Assembly: GCF_016612865.1 (NCBI RefSeq)
Contig: NZ_JAENZZ010000002.1
Span: 682,001-746,000 of the forward strand
DNA from: Blastococcus sp. TML/M2B
GTDB taxonomy: Bacteria > Actinomycetota > Actinomycetes > Mycobacteriales > Geodermatophilaceae
DNA: 64,000 nucleotides
Direction: 5' to 3'
In this document: positions 61,021 to 64,000 of the stretch, piece by piece
Numbering within the stretch: the stretch's first letter is position 1
Layout of the letters: each line of letters opens with the position of its first letter
Program-made: the position numbers and the translations under genes
The notes under the pieces: model-generated
Database searches by the model: none
Told to the model about the DNA's origin: nothing
What the model saw: only the letters and a program-made list of their open reading frames with translations

Positions 61021-63162
61021 GTGAGCCCGTCCGACCCCACCGATCCGACGGGCCCCCACGCCCCGGGCTCTGCCTCGCCGGCCGACGACGCTCCGCCCGC
61101 CGACGCCGCGGCGACGGAGCCGACGGCTCCCGAGCCTGCGCGCACGCCGTTCTCCCGGCCGGCCGACGTCGCGGCGCTGCCCCGGATCGGCGCGCTGGCG
61201 CTCTCCGTCGACGGCACCCGGCTGGCGATCTCGGTCGCCACGCTGGACCCGGCCGGCAAGAAGTGGCAGTCGGCCCTCTGGGAGGTCGACCCCGCGGGGC
61301 AGCGGCCGGCCCGCCGGCTGACCCGCAGCGCGCCCGGCGAGTCCGCGCCGGTGTGGGCCCCCGACGGCTCGCTGCTGTTCACCTCCACCCGCCCCGACCC
61401 CACCGCCGCCGAGGCGGGTGACCCGAAGCCGGCGCTGTGGAGCCTGCCCGCCGGCGCCGGCGAGGCCCGGCCGCTGCTCACCCGGCCCGGCGGCATCTCG
61501 GGGGTCGCGGTGGCGACCGGCACCGGCGACGTCGTGGTCGCCTCCGCCACGCTGCCCGGCGGCGCGGAGGCCGCCGCCGACGAGGAGCGCCGCAAGGCGC
61601 GGGCCGACGCCGGCGTCACCGCCGTGCTGCACGAGAGCTACCCCGTCCGGCACTGGGACTCCGACCTGGGCCCGGCGTCCCCGCACCTGTTCTGGGCCGG
61701 CCCGCTGGCCGAGGACGAGGACGGCGAGCCCCCCGCGCTGCGGGACCTGACTCCTGACGCGACGCCGCCGAACGGCGCCGGCGAGGAGTTCACCCTCTCC
61801 CCCGACGGGCGCCTGCTGGCCCGCTCCGAAGAGGTGCCCGACGGCCCGGCCGGCCACCGCAACCGGGTGGTGCTCACCGCGACCGACGGCAGCGGCACGC
61901 GGGTCCTCGTGGACGACCCGCTGGCCGACGTCTACGGCGCCTCCTTCTCCCCCGACGGCTCCGCGCTGGTCTGCGTCCGGGAGGCGCTGTCCAGCTACGC
62001 CGAGCCACCGGACTACACGCTGCTGCTGGTCGACGTGGCCGACGGCGGGGTCCGCGACCTCACCGCCGGGTTCGACCGGTGGCCCAGCGCACCGCAGTTC
62101 TCGGCCGACGGCCGGGCGGTCTACTTCCTGGCCGACGACGACGGCCGGCACGCCGTCTTCCGGGTGCCCGTGGACGGCGGCGCCCCGGTCCGGCTCACCG
62201 CCGACGGCGCCTACAGCCACCTGCAGGTCGCCCGGGACGGCAGCGCGCTGTACGCGCTCCGCTCGGCCTACGACTCCCCGCCGCTGCCGGTGCGCCTGGA
62301 CCCGGAGGCCACCGGCCAGGAACCGTCGCCCCTGCCGAGCCCCGGCGCGATCGACGCCCTGCCCGGCACGCTGCACGAGGTGGAGGCCACCGCCGCCGAC
62401 GGCACCCGCGTGCAGTCGTGGCTGGTGCTGCCCGAGGGCACCTCCGCCGACTCCCCGGCCCCGCTGGTGCTGTGGATCCACGGGGGCCCGCTGATGAGCT
62501 GGAACTCGTGGTCGTGGCGGTGGTGCCCCTGGGTGCTCGCCGCCCGCGGCTACGCCGTGCTGCTGCCCAACCCGGCCCTCTCCCAGGGGTTCGGGCAGGA
62601 CTTCGTGCGCCGGGGATGGGGCACCTGGGGCGAGGCCCCCTACACCGACCTCATGGCCGCGGTGGACGCCGCCGAGCAGCGCCCGGACATCGACGCCACC
62701 CGGACCGCGGCGATGGGCGGCTCGTTCGGCGGCTACATGGCCAACTGGATCGCCACGCAGACCGACCGCTTCCGCGCCGTCGTCAGCCACGCCGGCCTCT
62801 GGCACCTCGACTCGTTCACCTCGACGACGGACGCCGCGTACTACTGGGAGAAGGAATGGGGCGACGCGCTCACCGAGCCGCGCCGCTACGAGCAGAACTC
62901 CCCGCACCGCTACGCCGACGCCCTGCGGACGCCGATGCTGGTCATCCACGGCGACAAGGACTACCGCGTCCCGGTCGGCGAGGCCCTGCACCTCTGGTAC
63001 GCCCTGCAGAAGCGGGCCGTGCCCTCGAAGTTCCTCTACTTCCCCGACGAGAACCACTGGGTGCTGACCCCCGGCAACTCGTCGGTCTGGTACGAGACGG
63101 TGCTGGCGTTCCTCGCCGAGCACGTGCTGGGCGAGCCCTGGCAGCGGCCCGCCCTGCTGTGA
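61021..63162 (+). CDS. S9-family (prolyl oligopeptidase-like) serine peptidase
   Basis: Cytosolic peptidase of 713 aa. The N-terminal 40 residues are Ala/Pro-rich. A beta-propeller of WD/TolB-like blades follows (about 45-430; for example SAPVWAPDGSLLFTSTRPDP and ASFSPDGSALVCVREALSSY). The alpha/beta-hydrolase domain has the catalytic Ser near 568 in AAMGGSFGGYMANWIATQTD, Asp in VIHGDKDYRVPVGEALHLWY and His near 679 in YFPDENHWVLTPGNSSVW. No signal peptide. GTG start; the next possible starts fall inside the propeller. Substrate probably oligopeptides. Confidence 0.94.
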   Translation: MSPSDPTDPTGPHAPGSASPADDAPPADAAATEPTAPEPARTPFSRPADVAALPRIGALALSVDGTRLAISVATLDPAGKKWQSALWEVDPAGQRPARRLTRSAPGESAPVWAPDGSLLFTSTRPDPTAAEAGDPKPALWSLPAGAGEARPLLTRPGGISGVAVATGTGDVVVASATLPGGAEAAADEERRKARADAGVTAVLHESYPVRHWDSDLGPASPHLFWAGPLAEDEDGEPPALRDLTPDATPPNGAGEEFTLSPDGRLLARSEEVPDGPAGHRNRVVLTATDGSGTRVLVDDPLADVYGASFSPDGSALVCVREALSSYAEPPDYTLLLVDVADGGVRDLTAGFDRWPSAPQFSADGRAVYFLADDDGRHAVFRVPVDGGAPVRLTADGAYSHLQVARDGSALYALRSAYDSPPLPVRLDPEATGQEPSPLPSPGAIDALPGTLHEVEATAADGTRVQSWLVLPEGTSADSPAPLVLWIHGGPLMSWNSWSWRWCPWVLAARGYAVLLPNPALSQGFGQDFVRRGWGTWGEAPYTDLMAAVDAAEQRPDIDATRTAAMGGSFGGYMANWIATQTDRFRAVVSHAGLWHLDSFTSTTDAAYYWEKEWGDALTEPRRYEQNSPHRYADALRTPMLVIHGDKDYRVPVGEALHLWYALQKRAVPSKFLYFPDENHWVLTPGNSSVWYETVLAFLAEHVLGEPWQRPALL

Positions 63163-63167
63163 GCGGA

Positions 63168-63189
63168 CCGGCCGGTGCGCACCGGCCGG
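63168..63189. terminator. Perfect 22-bp palindrome between convergent genes
   Basis: CCGGCCGGTGC followed by its exact complement, placed 5 bp after the S9 peptidase stop and 4 bp before the end of the DUF4192 gene. It could fold on either strand as a bidirectional terminator. Confidence 0.7.
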
Positions 63190-63193
63190 CCCG

Positions 63194-64000
63194 TCAGCTC
63201 CCCGCCGCACCCGGCAGCTCCGCCGCGGTGGTGGCGCCCGCCTCGTGCAGCATCGCGCGCAGCTGCCGGGGCGAGACGCAGATCGAGAGGGCGTCGGCGA
63301 TCAGGCGGGCCAGCGGGTTGCCCGGATCGCTGTCCAGCGCCCGGTCCAGCGCGGTGTTGGCCAGGGCGCCGTCGCCGCGCAGGTAGGCGCAGATCGCCAC
63401 CAGGGCGGCGGGGAAGCCGTCGAGCGGCGACGGCGCGCGCCGGGTGCACTCCGACCACAGCGCCTCGGCGCCCGCCCCGTCCTCCAGGCAGAGCAGGACG
63501 GCCCGGTCCCGGACGTCGGGCTGCCACAGGCTCCACACGAGCCGGGCCAGCTCCTCGTCGTCCGGCACCTCCTGGTCGGGCCCCGGCCGGGCGCGGGTGA
63601 CCGCTGCGCGGATCCGCCCCCAGGCCGTGGACACATCGGCCCGCCCCTCGCCGGCCACGCGCAGGACCGCCCGCTCCACCGCCACCCCGGCCGCGCCGGC
63701 CACCGGCGCGAGCCGGTCCGCCAGCGCGTCGCGGGTGGGCGCCACCACCTTGCCCGCAGCCACGGCGGCCACCGCCAGCTGGCCGACGCCGGTCGGCAGC
63801 GGCGTGCCACCCCACGGGTCGCAGCACGGGTCGGGGCAGTCGAAGTCCCACCAGCGGCCGTCGCGCACCAGGACCGCCGACCCCAGCGGGATGCCCACCG
63901 CGTCCAGCGCCAGCACCAGCTCGTGCACCAGCAGCCGGTGCGGCAGGTCGGTGCCGGGTTCCCCGCCGGGACCGGGCGGCAGCAGGGGCGAGGCGTCGTC
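63194..64000 (-). CDS. DUF4192 domain protein (5' partial)
   Basis: C-terminal 268 codons of an actinobacterial DUF4192 protein; the start lies beyond the window. The frame is open to base 64000 (DDASPLLPPGPGGEPGTDLP, then HRLLVHELVLALDAVG). The family core is PLGSAVLVRDGRWWDFDCPD with a CPDPCC cysteine cluster, then GTPLPTGVGQLAVAAVAAGK and a helical-repeat C-terminus (FPAALVAICAYLRGDGALAN). Function unknown; no neighbouring gene clarifies it. Convergent with the S9 peptidase. Confidence 0.88.
   Translation of the reverse strand, partial: DDASPLLPPGPGGEPGTDLPHRLLVHELVLALDAVGIPLGSAVLVRDGRWWDFDCPDPCCDPWGGTPLPTGVGQLAVAAVAAGKVVAPTRDALADRLAPVAGAAGVAVERAVLRVAGEGRADVSTAWGRIRAAVTRARPGPDQEVPDDEELARLVWSLWQPDVRDRAVLLCLEDGAGAEALWSECTRRAPSPLDGFPAALVAICAYLRGDGALANTALDRALDSDPGNPLARLIADALSICVSPRQLRAMLHEAGATTAAELPGAAGS

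Noticed and set aside
60472-63210. 912-codon open frame opposite the S9 peptidase
   Set aside because: Antisense shadow; the peptidase has a complete catalytic triad in the other strand.
1-64000. tRNA, rRNA, prophage or toxin-antitoxin loci
   Set aside because: No cloverleaf-like CCA-ending sequences, rRNA motifs, phage structural genes or paired small antitoxin/toxin genes were recognised on reading both strands.

Overview
The window is very GC-rich with strong third-position GC bias, frequent GTG starts and 4-base ATGA/GTGA gene overlaps. It carries a HrdB/SigB-type sigma factor, a DtxR/IdeR-family regulator, DUF3099, DUF4192 and an aerobic cobalamin locus. Together these indicate a high-GC actinobacterium. 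Gene content and style resemble Geodermatophilaceae (Blastococcus, Geodermatophilus, Modestobacter), but that family assignment is inference.

Layout. (1) 1-3.8 kb: a siderophore-type ABC importer (binding protein cut by the window edge, two FecCD permeases, ATPase). (2) 3.8-6 kb: DUF3099, a tandem universal stress protein and a CBS-BON protein. (3) 6-21.1 kb: an accessory envelope/redox block. It holds a small membrane protein, a CBS protein and a lipoprotein; a ZIP-like membrane protein; a response regulator, histidine kinase and GerMN lipoprotein; DUF2254, DUF421 and a cation/proton antiporter; a GPR1/FUN34/YaaH-like protein; a helical protein; and a molybdopterin oxidoreductase without Fe-S cysteines that is split by an IS256 element. 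Cys-rich (DUF326) and DUF305 proteins follow. Three intergenic sites in this block share a 17-bp motif with an 11-bp periodic half-site, a candidate operator for the response regulator. (4) 21.2-44.1 kb: a near-complete aerobic (CobG/CobF/CobN) adenosylcobalamin locus with CbtAB cobalt uptake and three cobalamin riboswitches. The metal insertase appears to be CobN plus a ChlI-ChlD fusion. CobP/U, CobS and CobT are not in the window. (5) 44.1-48.4 kb: a TetR regulator, a truncated DUF4188 gene, ABC-2/YhgE-like membrane proteins and an ABC exporter. (6) 48.4-53.9 kb: a P1B-5 metal ATPase with a C-terminal hemerythrin domain, a DMT permease with a divergent LysR, a STAS protein and Dtd. (7) 54.1-60.9 kb: sigB, a GNAT/acyl-CoA-synthetase-like acetyltransferase, an AcuC-type deacetylase, and ideR split by an IS5-family element. 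(8) 61-64 kb: an S9 peptidase and a DUF4192 protein cut by the edge.

Two chromosomal genes are cleanly interrupted by insertion sequences, and removing each element with one target duplication restores the reading frame: the oxidoreductase (818 aa) and ideR (241 aa, with all IdeR metal ligands in register). Eight genes need exactly one extra base removed to restore a conserved frame, all in the same direction. That pattern suggests systematic single-base insertion errors in the assembly rather than eight pseudogenes. The main biological observations are the cysteine-less oxidoreductase operon with its putative shared operator, the broken iron regulator beside an iron importer, a 78-bp purine-rich insertion duplicating the start of cobIJ, and hairpin-forming tandem repeats inside the chelatase linker.
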